Shown: piece after piece, positions 38,650 through 49,841 of the stretch
Numbering within the stretch: position 1 is the stretch's first letter
How the letters are laid out: each line of letters starts with the position of its first letter
Origin: Citrifermentans bremense
GTDB taxonomy: Bacteria > Desulfobacterota > Desulfuromonadia > Geobacterales > Geobacteraceae
Assembly (NCBI RefSeq): GCF_014218275.1
Contig: NZ_AP023213.1
Location: 868,001 to 932,000, forward strand
Direction: 5' to 3'
DNA length: 64,000 nucleotides
Notes under the pieces: model-generated
Told to the model about the DNA's origin: nothing
What the model saw: only the letters and a program-made list of their open reading frames with translations
The model's database searches: none
Position numbers and translations under genes: made by a program

Positions 38650-38938
38650 CCAATCTCTCCTGTGTGCGTATTTAGTACCTATCGTGAACACATCCGGAAA
38701 TTTCACTACTTCAGTTCACTTGCCTTCAGCACATATTGTTATCGGCATGTTTATCCACTGAGTTTAATGCGTGGATGTGCCGTGTGCAAAAATTAATTGT
38801 AAGTAAAAGGACTTAACCAAAACAGTAAAGAAACAATCGGAAACTGCGCGATTGGCTGCTGGTTGCGGTTCAAGCTATGACGATATTGTTTTTGACGCGA
38901 AAAAGGAGGCGGATACCCGCCCCCTTTTTCTAGTTCAA
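38650..38938. other. Gap between the two octaheme cytochrome genes
   Basis: It contains the terminator of the upstream cytochrome (38900-38929) and an AT-rich 5' region for the downstream one. No gene, and no recognisable cyclic-dinucleotide (GEMM) riboswitch core. Confidence 0.5.
38900..38930 (-). terminator. Terminator of the first octaheme cytochrome gene
   Basis: A stem formed by AAAAAGGAGGCGG and CCGCCCCCTTTTT around ATAC, followed by a T run on the minus strand. Confidence 0.75.
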
Positions 38939-40396
38939 TTATTTCTTAGCCACTTTTTGGGCCGGCTTGGAAAACCTGCCGCCGTTTTGCATCGGGTCGC
39001 CTTTGTACCCAAGGGCCTTCCAGTTGAGGCGGTTGCCGCCCATGTGGCACTCGCCGCACTGAAGTGCCTCTTCCTTGGGCGCCACCTCGTGCTGTGCTGC
39101 GATGTAGGCCTCGGTGTTCACGAACTGGTACTTCCCGCTGTAGGGGAGGCCGGTTCCTTCCGCGCCCAACCGGCACGCCTTATCCCAGTCGTAGTCGACC
39201 CACAGGGACTTGTACTGCTGGAAGATGATCAGGTTCTTGAACTTGGCATCCATCGGCTGGTCGCCCTTGTAGAGCTTGTACGGGTAGATCTTGGCCTTCT
39301 TGTCCTTGATGTCGCCTACCGGGCGCATCATGGCCACCGGCTTGGTGGGATCTTTAACCTTGTCGCCGACCATGTAACGCTCGACCATGCCGTTGCTCCA
39401 GGCGTAGACCGGCTTCACGTTCATGCCCCAGGTGAAAGTACCCTTGTGCTTGGCATAGGTTTCCTTGTCGAACTGCTCTTCGGCGGTGATGTTTTTCCCC
39501 ACATCGGACCATTTCCAGGCCATCTTCGTTGCCTGCCCTTTGGCGAAGAACGGGATGTGGCAGGTCTGGCAGGCGACGGTGGCGAGGTGCTTGTTGATGA
39601 GCGCGCCGTTTTTCGCCTTCTGGTGCGGGGCCTTCGCGCCGGAGTGGCACTGCTCGCAGTTAACGCGGGTGTCGTAGTGCGCCATCATGCTGGAGGCGCC
39701 GCCGATCTTGTGGTTCTTGGTTACGTGGCAGGCCTGGCAGGCCATGTCCTGGCCGCCGCTTTCCTTGGTCCCCATGTGGACGTCCTGGGATTTTTTCGGC
39801 TTCTCAAGGGTGGAGTCGAGGCCGGCGTTCTTGACCGCGTCGCCGCCGCCGCCGTAGAAGTGGCAGGCGCCGCAGTTCTTGCGGCCGGGGAGCCCGACGC
39901 TCTTGGCAGCCTCGTTCAGGTCCATGCTCTTCTTGTCGATGCTCTTCTGGTCGATCTCGCACCCGACGGTCGCGCGGGTGTAGTTCCCCTTCTGCGCATG
40001 GCAGATGAGGCAGTCGACCTTGGTCTTGTCGGTGAAGTCGAAGTTGGTGCGGGTCCAGCCGTAGCCTGCATGGCACTTGCCGCAGGACTCGTGAACCACC
40101 CCGTCCTTGCCCCCCTGGATGGAGGTGCAGAAGGAGTTGATCATGTTGGACTTGCCGTACTTCTTGGTGCTTTTCTCCATCCCCTTGACCATGTTCGGCG
40201 TGCCGGCCCAGGTCCAGTGGGTCGTCTTCATGAAGTCAGCCGCCTGCTGCTCGTGGCACTCCAGACAGACCTTGGTCACCTCGATGCCGCTTTTGAACGG
40301 CCCCTTGACGAACTCGGAATGGTCTACTGCAGCCATCCCCTGCGCGGCAGCCGCCAAGAGCGCAACCCCCACCAAAATTCCCAGCAAACCTCTCAT
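38939..40396 (-). CDS. Octaheme c-type cytochrome, tetrathionate-reductase family (paralogue)
   Basis: 485 residues; start at 40396 after GGGAGG. Signal peptide at 1-23 (LLGILVGVALLAAAAQGMAA). Eight standard heme sites: CLECH, CGKCH, CLICH, CGACH, CQACH, CEQCH, CQTCH and CGECH. The order and spacing parallel the neighbour at 37258-38649, including the HW segment after heme 1 and the closing heme about 40 residues from the C-terminus. Here heme 6 is an ordinary CX2CH site. Probably a periplasmic multiheme oxidoreductase or electron carrier. Its position between a small exported protein and its paralogue suggests a shared respiratory task. Confidence 0.88.
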   Translation of the reverse strand: MRGLLGILVGVALLAAAAQGMAAVDHSEFVKGPFKSGIEVTKVCLECHEQQAADFMKTTHWTWAGTPNMVKGMEKSTKKYGKSNMINSFCTSIQGGKDGVVHESCGKCHAGYGWTRTNFDFTDKTKVDCLICHAQKGNYTRATVGCEIDQKSIDKKSMDLNEAAKSVGLPGRKNCGACHFYGGGGDAVKNAGLDSTLEKPKKSQDVHMGTKESGGQDMACQACHVTKNHKIGGASSMMAHYDTRVNCEQCHSGAKAPHQKAKNGALINKHLATVACQTCHIPFFAKGQATKMAWKWSDVGKNITAEEQFDKETYAKHKGTFTWGMNVKPVYAWSNGMVERYMVGDKVKDPTKPVAMMRPVGDIKDKKAKIYPYKLYKGDQPMDAKFKNLIIFQQYKSLWVDYDWDKACRLGAEGTGLPYSGKYQFVNTEAYIAAQHEVAPKEEALQCGECHMGGNRLNWKALGYKGDPMQNGGRFSKPAQKVAKK

Positions 40397-40487
40397 AAAA
40401 CCTCCCGTAATTGAAGCGGTCGAGCCGCCCAGATGAACATTTGATGCTTAATATATATTAGAAAATCTATACTTGTAGGCAAAAAGA

Positions 40488-40515
40488 AGCGCTGCAATTC
40501 TTGAACTACAGCGCA
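40488..40515 (-). terminator. Likely terminator of the small exported protein gene
   Basis: GCGCTG (40489-40494) pairs with CAGCGC (40509-40514) around a 14-base loop. On the minus strand it is followed by TTCTTTTTG. The large loop lowers confidence. Confidence 0.5.
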
Positions 40516-40539
40516 TCACCTTCGAGGATAGTGCAGGGG

Positions 40540-40869
40540 CTAGCAGCCCGCCGTCTTTCTGAACAGCTTGGAGACGTTCTTGCCGTCGATCACCTCGTAC
40601 TTGCAGCGGATCTCGTCGCCCTCGACGATCCTGTGATCCTTGAACTTGTCCAGGGTGAGTTCGTCGTTGACGGTGATCACCACCAGAGCCTCGGTCTTGT
40701 TGTCTTTGAGGGTGGCGGTGGCGGTCTTGGCGTCCTTGCCGGCGATCTCGATCTTGGTGATGACGCCAACCATCTTGATTTCTTCACCGGCGCTTGCGAT
40801 GCCGCTGAAGCAGAGGATGGAGAGTGCCGCTACTGCTACCAGAACCATTACCGATACTGCTTTTTTCAT
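40540..40869 (-). CDS. Small exported protein of unknown function
   Basis: 109 residues from the ATG at 40869 (AAGGAG eight bases upstream). The frame extends upstream but without a site. Signal peptide about 1-28 (VMVLVAVAALSILCFSGIASA). The mature about 80 residues look beta-rich (EIKMVGVITKIEIAG; ALVVITVNDELTLDKFKDHRIVEGDEI), like a small OB-type or SH3-type barrel, and end in a cysteine. No heme motif. It sits 73 bp after the barrel gene on the same strand, so the two are probably one transcript. Perhaps a periplasmic partner of the barrel or the cytochromes. Confidence 0.75.
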   Translation of the reverse strand: MKKAVSVMVLVAVAALSILCFSGIASAGEEIKMVGVITKIEIAGKDAKTATATLKDNKTEALVVITVNDELTLDKFKDHRIVEGDEIRCKYEVIDGKNVSKLFRKTAGC

Positions 40870-40942
40870 CTTCGTTCTCCTTTTCGGCGGGGTGGCTGCC
40901 TCTGGCTTGCCACCCCGCCGTTTGTTGTGCAACCTCTGTTAC

Positions 40943-42718
40943 TTAGAATTTAACCTCGAGGGTTGCGTAGATGTCGCGGGCGCTCTTAACAGGCGCCATC
41001 AGCATCATGTCGCCCGGCTGGATGCTGGAGATCTTCACCGGAGCGCCTACCCAGTTGTTGCTCCCGGTGTACTCGAAGTCGTAGTACTGGAAGCCGATGC
41101 GGAAGAAGGCTTTCGCGAGGTAGGAGGAAACCGGCTTGCTGTTGAGCTCCTGGATGAGGTATGCCTCGTAGACGTCGCCGCGGGTGCCGACCTTGGAGGT
41201 CCACATGTCGTCGGCTGCAGGTGCGAAGGTGATCCAGTTCTTGGAGCCGTGGTTGTACTCGAGGCCGAGCTTGGTCTTGCTCGGTTCGTAGTCGTAACGA
41301 GCACCCACGTAGGTGGCCCAGCCGGTTTTGCTGGTCGGAGCCTCCGGGGCGAAGAAGCGGCCGGTCATCAGACCCTGGAAGCCGGCATTGCCGGACACGT
41401 TGTCGTTCGGGTGGGTGACGCTCATCCCGACGTCGCCGAAGAAGTTGAGGTTACCCGGGCCGACCTTCTTGATGGTGCTCATGGCGCCGAGGCCGTACCA
41501 GTCGATCGCACCCAGGTTGACCGCAGGAGCAGTGTCGCCGTAGTAGGTGCTGTTCATGGTCGGGAAGTCGAAGATGTTGAAGCCGCGGTTGTACTGCAGC
41601 CAGACGCGCAGCGGGTCGGTGTCTACCGGGACGATGGCGAGACCGAGCATGTCGGTGTCTTTCAGGTTGTTGGTGGTGGTCTCAAAGCCTGCCTCGTAGC
41701 CGCGGCCGTAGCAGATCTTCGCGTAGGCGCCCGGAAGTGCCTCGACGTCGGGAGCCCAGCCGATAGTCATGCCGTCGAAGGCGTAGTCGACGAGAAGGGC
41801 GGGGGTGCCGCCGTTGCCCGGGCGCTCGTTGTTCAGACGGAGGTTGGAAGGCGCACCCTCGGTGGAGGGGCGGCGACCAACGGAGAACCAGACCGGCTGG
41901 TCGGCGATGTTGGACCAGGTGGCGTAGGCGCGGTCGACGTTCAGGAAGTCGCTGGAAGGAACCCTGCCGATGGTGCCGTCGAAGACACCAACGCGGTCGG
42001 CGAAGAACGGAGTGGCGCCGCCGTTGGTGACTGCCTGGTCGTCATTGGCCCCGAAGGTTTTGTATGCCAGAAGGCGGACGTTCACGGTCACGTCCTTGGT
42101 CGCCTTGGCGTGCATGTTCAGGCCGAAGCGGTTGGTGTACAGGGTGTCGTTGTTAGGCTTGTAGGCCGGGACGCGCTTGGCATAGCCGCCAGCGGTGGTC
42201 GGGGTCTGCAGGGCGCCTGCCATCTGCTGCATGGCCTGGTACTGCGGGGGAAGCAGGGCGGGGTTCATACCCAGCATCTGCACCATCTGGTTGGCGGCGG
42301 CGTAACTTGTGGTTCCCTGCATGGTCTGTACAAGCGGCATCAGGGCGGCAAGCGGGGTTCCGGCTACCGAACCGCCGCTGAAGATGGTGCCCTGAAGGGC
42401 GTTCTGAGCGTTATTGAGGGAGCCGAAAGCATCGGTGTACGCTTTGGTGCTGCCGTTCAGGCTGTCGAGCCTGAAGCGGTAGTCGCCGCCGATGGTGAGC
42501 CACTTGCCGAGGGATTTGTCCTCGAGCCGGTCCACCTTGCGGGTCAGGTCCTCGATCTTCTTCTGGTCGGGAGCGTTTTTCTGCTCTTCGAGCTTCTGCA
42601 CCTTCTTGGTCAGTTCGTCGATTTTCCTCTGCATTTCCTGTTCGTCTGCCTGCGCCACCGCAGGTACGGCCAGTGCGCAGACTGCCGCGCCCACCAACAG
42701 CTTTTCCAGTTTTTTCAT
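40943..42718 (-). CDS. Outer-membrane beta-barrel protein, DUF3373-like
   Basis: 591 residues. Signal peptide 1-24 (LLVGAAVCALAVPAVAQA), then a coiled coil (about 25-70: EMQRKIDELTKKVQKLEEQ) and a long barrel-like region rich in alternating aromatic residues. The last residue is Phe (IYATLEVKF), the usual BAM-recognition ending. DUF3373 barrels are common in Geobacter, often next to multiheme cytochromes. It may form a channel through which electrons or solutes pass, but I see no heme-wrapping conduit signature. It is the first gene of the locus 42718-37258. Confidence 0.8.
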   Translation of the reverse strand: MKKLEKLLVGAAVCALAVPAVAQADEQEMQRKIDELTKKVQKLEEQKNAPDQKKIEDLTRKVDRLEDKSLGKWLTIGGDYRFRLDSLNGSTKAYTDAFGSLNNAQNALQGTIFSGGSVAGTPLAALMPLVQTMQGTTSYAAANQMVQMLGMNPALLPPQYQAMQQMAGALQTPTTAGGYAKRVPAYKPNNDTLYTNRFGLNMHAKATKDVTVNVRLLAYKTFGANDDQAVTNGGATPFFADRVGVFDGTIGRVPSSDFLNVDRAYATWSNIADQPVWFSVGRRPSTEGAPSNLRLNNERPGNGGTPALLVDYAFDGMTIGWAPDVEALPGAYAKICYGRGYEAGFETTTNNLKDTDMLGLAIVPVDTDPLRVWLQYNRGFNIFDFPTMNSTYYGDTAPAVNLGAIDWYGLGAMSTIKKVGPGNLNFFGDVGMSVTHPNDNVSGNAGFQGLMTGRFFAPEAPTSKTGWATYVGARYDYEPSKTKLGLEYNHGSKNWITFAPAADDMWTSKVGTRGDVYEAYLIQELNSKPVSSYLAKAFFRIGFQYYDFEYTGSNNWVGAPVKISSIQPGDMMLMAPVKSARDIYATLEVKF

Positions 42719-43172
42719 TTACTTCTCCTTTGTTCTTTTCGTTGGCGTTGAACCAACTTTCTTCAGAGAATATTGCAGTGGCACGTCGCCGTGCCGATGT
42801 AACTCATTAAATACTAGACGTTGCTGTCCTCATCGGCTGATTGCCCGGTAGTTTGAGTGGAAATCAATTTTGTTTGAGAAATATAATTTCGCGAAATGTC
42901 CAATGCAGTTAACGGTGGTTTATTTTGGGGGAATGGCGTCAGCCTGCGGAGTAGGGGAGCCGACCGTAGGTCGTATCCTCAGGAAACTTATAAATCCAGA
43001 GAGGACTATATGTCAATATGTTTTTTATTGCATATATCGCAGAGGCAATGATTTGCGGGGGTTAATGCTGGGGGAGCGCCTCGTGCAGGGTGTGATAAGG
43101 GCCGGTAATAGGTGTTGACTGGGCTAGGGCAATTCTCGTACTATTCAGCAATTTAAGCATCAGGATATAAAC
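42719..43172. other. Divergent intergenic region between the barrel gene and miaB
   Basis: No supported gene. On the barrel side is a small hairpin GGCACG-TCGC-CGTGCC (42780-42795), and further up an AT-rich block (about 42855-42900) that may hold the promoter of the barrel operon. The reading frame at 42870-43118 (+) has no ribosome-binding site. The miaB promoter is listed separately. Confidence 0.5.
43115..43144 (+). promoter_or_regulatory. Sigma-70 promoter of miaB
   Basis: TTGACT at 43115-43120, an 18-bp spacer and TACTAT at 43139-43144, 28 bases before the GTG start. Confidence 0.55.
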
Positions 43173-44498
43173 GTGAGCCAAGCGAAAAAACTCTACCTGG
43201 AAACCTTCGGTTGCCAGATGAACGTCAGCGATTCCGAAAAGATAGTGACCCTGATGAAGGGGATGGGATACCAGCAGACTCAGGACCCGGTTGAGGCCGA
43301 CCTTGTTCTTTTGAACACCTGCAGCATCAGGGCAACCGCCGAGCAGCGGGTCTACGGACACCTGGGGAAGTTCAAATCGATCAAGAAGGCAAAGCCCGGG
43401 CTCATCATCGGGGTCGGGGGGTGCGTGGCCCAGCAGGAAGGGGAAAAGCTCCTCAAGAAGGCCCCCTTCGTGAACCTGGTCTTCGGCACCCATAACCTGC
43501 ACCTTTTGCAGAAGATGGTCGCCGCAGCTGAAGCAGGGAAAAGGAGCAGCCAGACCGATTTTCTCGACGACGAAAAGCGTTTCGACCTCTTCCCGCACTC
43601 CGAGGCGGAAGGGGGGGTGACCCGGTTTGTCACCGTGATGCAGGGGTGCGACAATTTCTGCGCCTACTGCATCGTGCCGCACGTACGCGGCCGCGAGATC
43701 AGCAGGAGCGCGGCCAAGGTCTTGGAGGAAGTGAGGGTTTTGGCCGAAGCCGGCGTCACCGAGGTAAACCTCTTGGGGCAGAACGTGAACTCGTACGCCT
43801 CCAAGCAACCGGGGGAGCCCGATTTCCCGGAGCTCTTGCGGCTGGTGGCGCAGGTCGACGGGATCGAGCGCATCCGCTTCACCACCTCGCATCCCAAAGA
43901 CATGTCGCAGAGGCTGATAGAGTGCTTCGCCGATCTCCCGAAGCTTGCCCCCCACATCCACCTTCCCGCCCAGTCGGGTAGCGACCGGGTGCTGGAGCGG
44001 ATGAACCGCGGCTACACGGCCTCGCAGTACCTGGCCAAGGTGGCTGCGCTCAAAGAGGCCTGCCCGACGATCCAGTTCACCGGCGACATGATAGTCGGCT
44101 TTCCGGGCGAGGACGAGGCGGCCTTCCTGGAGACCATGGCCCTGATCGAGGAGGTGCAGTACGCAGACCTCTTCTCCTTCATCTACTCGGCGCGTCCCGG
44201 CACCAAGGCGGCACAGTACGCTGACGACGCCACCCGGGCCGAGAAACAGGGGCGCCTGGAACGGTTGCAGGCGGCCCAGAAGAAGACGACCCTGGCACGC
44301 AACCGCAGTTTTGAGGGGACGGTGCAAAAGGTGCTGGTGGAGGGATTGAGCAGTTCCGGGGAGTCCCTCTTCGGCAGGACCGGCGGCAACCGCGGCACCA
44401 TCTTCGCGGGAGACCCCGCGCTCGCCGGGCGCGTGCTGGACGTGAAAATTGTAGAAGGGTTGCAGACCCTGCTCAAGGGCGAGATAGTCCATGACTGA
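43173..44498 (+). CDS. miaB: tRNA-2-methylthio-N6-dimethylallyladenosine synthase MiaB
   Basis: 441 residues, GTG start. It adds a methylthio group to i6A37 of tRNA using two [4Fe-4S] clusters. The N-terminal domain supplies Cys in FGCQMNVSDSE, NTCSIR and VGGCVAQQEG. The radical-SAM cluster is CDNFCAYC near 157. The C-terminal TRAM domain covers about 370-435. The length and motifs match MiaB rather than RimO or MtaB. The last eight bases overlap the next ORF, so the pair is probably co-transcribed. Confidence 0.95.
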   Translation: MSQAKKLYLETFGCQMNVSDSEKIVTLMKGMGYQQTQDPVEADLVLLNTCSIRATAEQRVYGHLGKFKSIKKAKPGLIIGVGGCVAQQEGEKLLKKAPFVNLVFGTHNLHLLQKMVAAAEAGKRSSQTDFLDDEKRFDLFPHSEAEGGVTRFVTVMQGCDNFCAYCIVPHVRGREISRSAAKVLEEVRVLAEAGVTEVNLLGQNVNSYASKQPGEPDFPELLRLVAQVDGIERIRFTTSHPKDMSQRLIECFADLPKLAPHIHLPAQSGSDRVLERMNRGYTASQYLAKVAALKEACPTIQFTGDMIVGFPGEDEAAFLETMALIEEVQYADLFSFIYSARPGTKAAQYADDATRAEKQGRLERLQAAQKKTTLARNRSFEGTVQKVLVEGLSSSGESLFGRTGGNRGTIFAGDPALAGRVLDVKIVEGLQTLLKGEIVHD

Positions 44499-45024
44499 AA
44501 CCAAAATGGGAGAGACGAAGATGTATCTGGAGATGAAGGTGTTCGGCTTCGCGCTCGATGCCATCGCGCAGATGCCGGTGATCATACTGAAGGATGCCGA
44601 GGAAAAGCACGCGGTGCCGGTCTGGATCAACGCGCAGGATTCCGTTGCCTTTGCCGCCCAGTTCGTGGGACGCGAAGCGACCGCCAGGACCCGCCGCAAG
44701 GACGTCTTCACCGCCCTGGTGGAACAGATGGAGCTGACGCTTTCACGCATCGTCGTCGAAAGCCTCAAAGACGGCGTATTCATCGCGTCCGTGCGGCTCG
44801 TGCCCAGGAAGGGCGAGGAGATCCGCCTGGAGGTGCACGTGACCGAGGCGATGCTCCTCTCGCTCAGGTACCAGCAGCCCGTGCTGGTGGACCCCGAAGT
44901 GCTTGCCCAGGTCTCCACCCTCGACCTGAAAGAGGACGGCCTGGCCGAGGAGAACAACGCCCGCCGGTTCGTCGACTTCCTGGACCACATGGATCCCGCC
45001 GCCATGGGGAAGTACCCCATGTAG
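44491..45024 (+). CDS. Bifunctional-nuclease (BFN/DUF151) family protein
   Basis: 177 residues from 44491. A second start at 44521 (MYLEMKVFGFALD), with GGGAGAG before it, may be the real one, because family members begin close to that point. The core DUF151 domain (about 10-145) has the motif QMPVIILKDAEEKHAVPVWI and DSVAFAAQFVGRE; an acidic C-terminus follows. Plant and bacterial relatives have reported RNase/DNase activity, but for most the role is unknown. It is linked to miaB by overlap. Confidence 0.85.
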   Translation: MTETKMGETKMYLEMKVFGFALDAIAQMPVIILKDAEEKHAVPVWINAQDSVAFAAQFVGREATARTRRKDVFTALVEQMELTLSRIVVESLKDGVFIASVRLVPRKGEEIRLEVHVTEAMLLSLRYQQPVLVDPEVLAQVSTLDLKEDGLAEENNARRFVDFLDHMDPAAMGKYPM

Positions 45025-45042
45025 AAAAGGCTGCTCACTGCA

Positions 45043-45157
45043 TAAGATAAAGATTAAGATTGAGATTGAGAAACTGCATGCAAGCCAAGGCCTTCTTTTT
45101 GACTGGCATGTCTTAATCTTAATTTTAGTCTTAGGTCCTAAGTCTTAATCTTAATCT
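45043..45157. repeat. Palindrome made of 6-bp repeats
   Basis: The left arm (45043-45070) consists of AAGATT/GAGATT units. The right arm (45112-45157) consists of CTTAAT/TCTTAA units in inverse orientation. They flank about 40 bases with a partial inner repeat (GCATGC...GGCATG). It lies between two genes read in the same direction. Confidence 0.8.
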
Positions 45158-45179
45158 AGGTTTTTCCCTGGAGGTTTCC

Positions 45180-46250
45180 ATGCGTGACGCATCTTTCGAA
45201 TTCCTGCAGCAATTGCTGGCGGCGCCCAGCCCGTCCGGGTACGAGCAGCCTGCCCAGCGGGTCTTCCGCTCCTACATAGAGCCCTTCTGCCAGGTGGCTA
45301 CCGACGTAATGGGGAACGTCTTCGGCATGATCCAGGGCGCAGGGAGCAACCGTCCCCGGGTCATGATCGTCGGCCACTCCGACGAGATCGGCCTCCAGGT
45401 CCGCTACCTGGACGACAACGGTTTCATCTATTTCTCCGCCATCGGTGGGGTCGATCCCCACATAACTCCGGGCATGAAGGTTCACGTCCACACCGCGAAG
45501 GGGAAACTGAACGGTGTGATCGGCAAGCGCCCCATCCACCTGATCGAGCCCAAGGAGCGCGACACGGTGATCAAGCTGGACGCCCAGTACATCGACATCG
45601 GCGCCGCCAACAAGAAGGAGGCCATGGAGTGGGTGCGGGTGGGCGATCCCATCACCTTCGCCGGGAACCTGGAACGTCTCTTCGGGGACCGCGTCAGTTC
45701 GCGCGGGCTCGACGACAAGGCCGGCAGCTTCGTGGTCGCCGAGGTGCTGCGCCGCGTCTCCGAGCTTCCCGACCAGCTTCCCATCGACCTCTACGGCGTC
45801 TCCTCGGTCCAGGAGGAGGTTGGTCTCCGCGGCGGCACAACCAGCAGCTACTCGGTGAACCCGGACGTAGGGATCTGCGTCGAGGTGGATTTCGCCACCG
45901 ACCAGCCCGACGTGGACAAAAAGCACAACGGCGAAGTGGGGCTGGGCAAGGGGCCGATCCTTCCCCGCGGCGCCAACATCAACCCTGTCCTCTTCGACCT
46001 CCTCTCCGACACCGCTACCAATAACGGCATCGCCGTGCAGTACACCGGCATCGCCCGGGCGACCGGCACCGACGCCAACGTGATGCAGATCTCCCGCGGC
46101 GGCGTGGCCACCGCTTTGGTGAAGATCCCGCTGCGCTACATGCACACCCCGGTCGAGACCCTGTCGCTTGCCGACCTGGACGGGGCGGTCGAGCTGATCG
46201 TGGCGTCGCTCTCCAAGATGGGACATAAGGAAGCCTTCATCCCGATGTGA
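45180..46250 (+). CDS. M42 family metallo-aminopeptidase
   Basis: 356 residues. A dinuclear-metal exopeptidase of the FrvX/TET/glutamyl-aminopeptidase group, in the cytoplasm and typically forming dodecamers. Metal and catalytic motifs: GHSDEIGLQV (His68, Asp70), SRGLDDKAGSF (Asp near 181), QEEVGLRGG (catalytic Glu pair near 213) and CVEVDFATD; the final metal His lies in YMHTPVET. It removes N-terminal residues from peptides. The start follows GGAGG. It is an isolated gene behind the palindrome at 45043-45157. Confidence 0.92.
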   Translation: MRDASFEFLQQLLAAPSPSGYEQPAQRVFRSYIEPFCQVATDVMGNVFGMIQGAGSNRPRVMIVGHSDEIGLQVRYLDDNGFIYFSAIGGVDPHITPGMKVHVHTAKGKLNGVIGKRPIHLIEPKERDTVIKLDAQYIDIGAANKKEAMEWVRVGDPITFAGNLERLFGDRVSSRGLDDKAGSFVVAEVLRRVSELPDQLPIDLYGVSSVQEEVGLRGGTTSSYSVNPDVGICVEVDFATDQPDVDKKHNGEVGLGKGPILPRGANINPVLFDLLSDTATNNGIAVQYTGIARATGTDANVMQISRGGVATALVKIPLRYMHTPVETLSLADLDGAVELIVASLSKMGHKEAFIPM

Positions 46251-48028
<1,778 letters not shown>

Positions 48029-48042
48029 CCTGAGCTGAGAAC

Positions 48043-48168
48043 CAAAGCCTTTCACCACAGAGGGCACAGAGGCACACAGAGCAAATTCAAAAAGGTTTCC
48101 GGGGCTGTCCCGCACGCTTTTCGGTTTTCCTCTGTGGTTCCTCCGTGTTCCTCTGTGGTGAGTGCTTT
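48043..48168. repeat. Palindrome with CACAGAGG units between guaB and guaA
   Basis: The left arm (48043-48080) has CACCACAGAGG and repeated CACAGAGG/CACACAGAG. The right arm (48130-48168) is its imperfect inverse (CCTCTGTGG units). About 50 bases lie between. As RNA it would form a long hairpin. Confidence 0.85.
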
Positions 48169-48191
48169 TAACCCTTAACAAGGAATACCCA

Positions 48192-49742
48192 ATGACGATC
48201 GATATCCACTCCGAAAAGGTTCTGATCCTCGACTTCGGCTCCCAGGTGACCCAGCTGATCGCCAGGCGCGTCAGGGAGCAGAGCGTTTACTGCGAGATCC
48301 ACCCCTACAACATGACGCTCGAGAAGATCAAGGCGTTCGCCCCGAAGGGGATCATCCTCTCCGGCGGCCCCTCCAGCGTCTACGACAAGGACGCTCCGCA
48401 CTCCGATCTCGGCATCTACGACCTCGGCATCCCGGTCTTGGGCATCTGCTACGGCATGCAGCTCATGACCCAGCAGCTGGGCGGGCGCGTGGAGCGCTGC
48501 GACAAGCGCGAGTTCGGCCGCGCCACCCTGGCGCTCGACGGCAAGAGCGAGATCTTCGCCGGCTTCGACGGCGGCGCCGAGGTCTGGATGTCCCATGGCG
48601 ACCGCATCGAGGCTATGCCGGCCGGCTTCCAGCTCATGGCCCACACCGATGGCTGCCCCGTTGCCGCCATGAAGGATGAGAAGCGCAACTTCTTCGGCGT
48701 GCAGTTCCACCCAGAGGTGGTGCATACCCCGCGCGGCGACGAGATGATCGGCAACTTCCTCTTCAACGTCTGCGGCTCCAAGCCCACCTGGACCATGGCC
48801 AACTTCATCGAGACCGAGCTTGCCGCCATCCGCGAGAAGGTCGGCACCGGCAAGGTCCTCTGCGCCCTCTCCGGCGGGGTCGACTCTGCCGTCGTCGCCG
48901 TGCTGATCCACAAGGCGATCGGCGACCAGCTGCACTGCGTCTTCGTCAACAACGGCCTCTTGAGGAAGGGCGAAGCCGACAAGGTGGTGAACCTCTTCAC
49001 CAAGCACTTCAAGATCAACCTGACCCACGTCGACGCCGCCGACCGCTTCCTGGGGATGCTGGAAGGGGTCTCCGACCCGGAGCAAAAGCGCAAGATCATC
49101 GGCAACGAGTTCATCTACCTCTTCGAGGAGGAGGCCAAGAAGCTGGGGCAGGTCGATTACCTGGCGCAGGGGACCCTCTACCCCGACGTGATCGAGTCCG
49201 TCTCCACCAAGGGCCCCTCCGCGGTGATCAAGAGCCACCACAACGTGGGTGGCCTCCCCGAGAAGATGAACCTGAAGCTCCTGGAACCGGTGCGCGAACT
49301 GTTCAAGGACGAGGTGCGGCTTCTGGGCAAGGAGCTCGGCATGCCCGACGAGGTGGTGTACCGCCAGCCCTTCCCGGGTCCCGGTCTTGCCATCCGCTGC
49401 ATCGGCGAGCTCTCCGCGGAGAAGCTCGACATCCTGCGCGAGGCCGACGCCATCGTCATCGAGGAGATCAGGAAGGCCGGGTTATATCGCGACATCTGGC
49501 AGTCCTTTGCCGTACTCCTCCCGGTCAAGACCGTGGGTGTCATGGGCGACGCCAGGACCTACGAGTGGACCGTGGCCCTTCGTGCCGTCAACTCGCTGGA
49601 CGGCATGACCGCGGACTGGGTCAAGCTCCCCTACGAGCTACTTGGCAGTATTTCCTCAAGAATCATCAACGAGGTGAAGGGCGTGAACCGCGTGGTTTAC
49701 GACATAAGCCAGAAGCCCCCCGCAACCATCGAGTGGGAATAA
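48192..49742 (+). CDS. guaA: GMP synthase (glutamine-hydrolysing)
   Basis: 516 residues from the ATG at 48192 (AAGGAA upstream); the frame is open to 48162. It aminates XMP to GMP. The N-terminal glutaminase domain has [16 protein letters not shown], the nucleophile in GICYGMQ (Cys near 89) and FHPEV. The ATP pyrophosphatase domain has the P-loop [11 protein letters not shown] near 230. The C-terminal dimerisation domain ends in the usual KPPATIEWE. Downstream of guaB. Confidence 0.97.
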   Translation: MTIDIHSEKVLILDFGSQVTQLIARRVREQSVYCEIHPYNMTLEKIKAFAPKGIILSGGPSSVYDKDAPHSDLGIYDLGIPVLGICYGMQLMTQQLGGRVERCDKREFGRATLALDGKSEIFAGFDGGAEVWMSHGDRIEAMPAGFQLMAHTDGCPVAAMKDEKRNFFGVQFHPEVVHTPRGDEMIGNFLFNVCGSKPTWTMANFIETELAAIREKVGTGKVLCALSGGVDSAVVAVLIHKAIGDQLHCVFVNNGLLRKGEADKVVNLFTKHFKINLTHVDAADRFLGMLEGVSDPEQKRKIIGNEFIYLFEEEAKKLGQVDYLAQGTLYPDVIESVSTKGPSAVIKSHHNVGGLPEKMNLKLLEPVRELFKDEVRLLGKELGMPDEVVYRQPFPGPGLAIRCIGELSAEKLDILREADAIVIEEIRKAGLYRDIWQSFAVLLPVKTVGVMGDARTYEWTVALRAVNSLDGMTADWVKLPYELLGSISSRIINEVKGVNRVVYDISQKPPATIEWE

Positions 49743-49841
49743 GCCGGTCCTCCCTCCGGGGGGTCGCTTTTTGCAGTCAAACGCCGCGGTAGCCGGGTAG
49801 AAGCCGGTTGCCGCGGTTCTTTCATATCTGGAGATTGAATA

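Noticed and set aside
38852..40414. 520-codon + strand frame across an octaheme cytochrome
   Set aside because: The opposite strand codes for eight heme sites and a signal peptide; this frame has no features.
40640..42751. 703-codon + strand frame across the barrel gene
   Set aside because: Shadow frame. The minus-strand protein has a signal peptide, coiled coil and barrel ending.
42780..42795. Hairpin GGCACG-TCGC-CGTGCC as a sigma-54 promoter or terminator
   Set aside because: The -12 GC element is missing at the right distance and no T run follows; it is only a short palindrome.
38650..43172. Cyclic-dinucleotide (GEMM) riboswitches upstream of the cytochrome and barrel genes
   Set aside because: Such riboswitches are common before Geobacter cytochromes, so I looked on the minus strand, but the conserved core is not present in these leaders.
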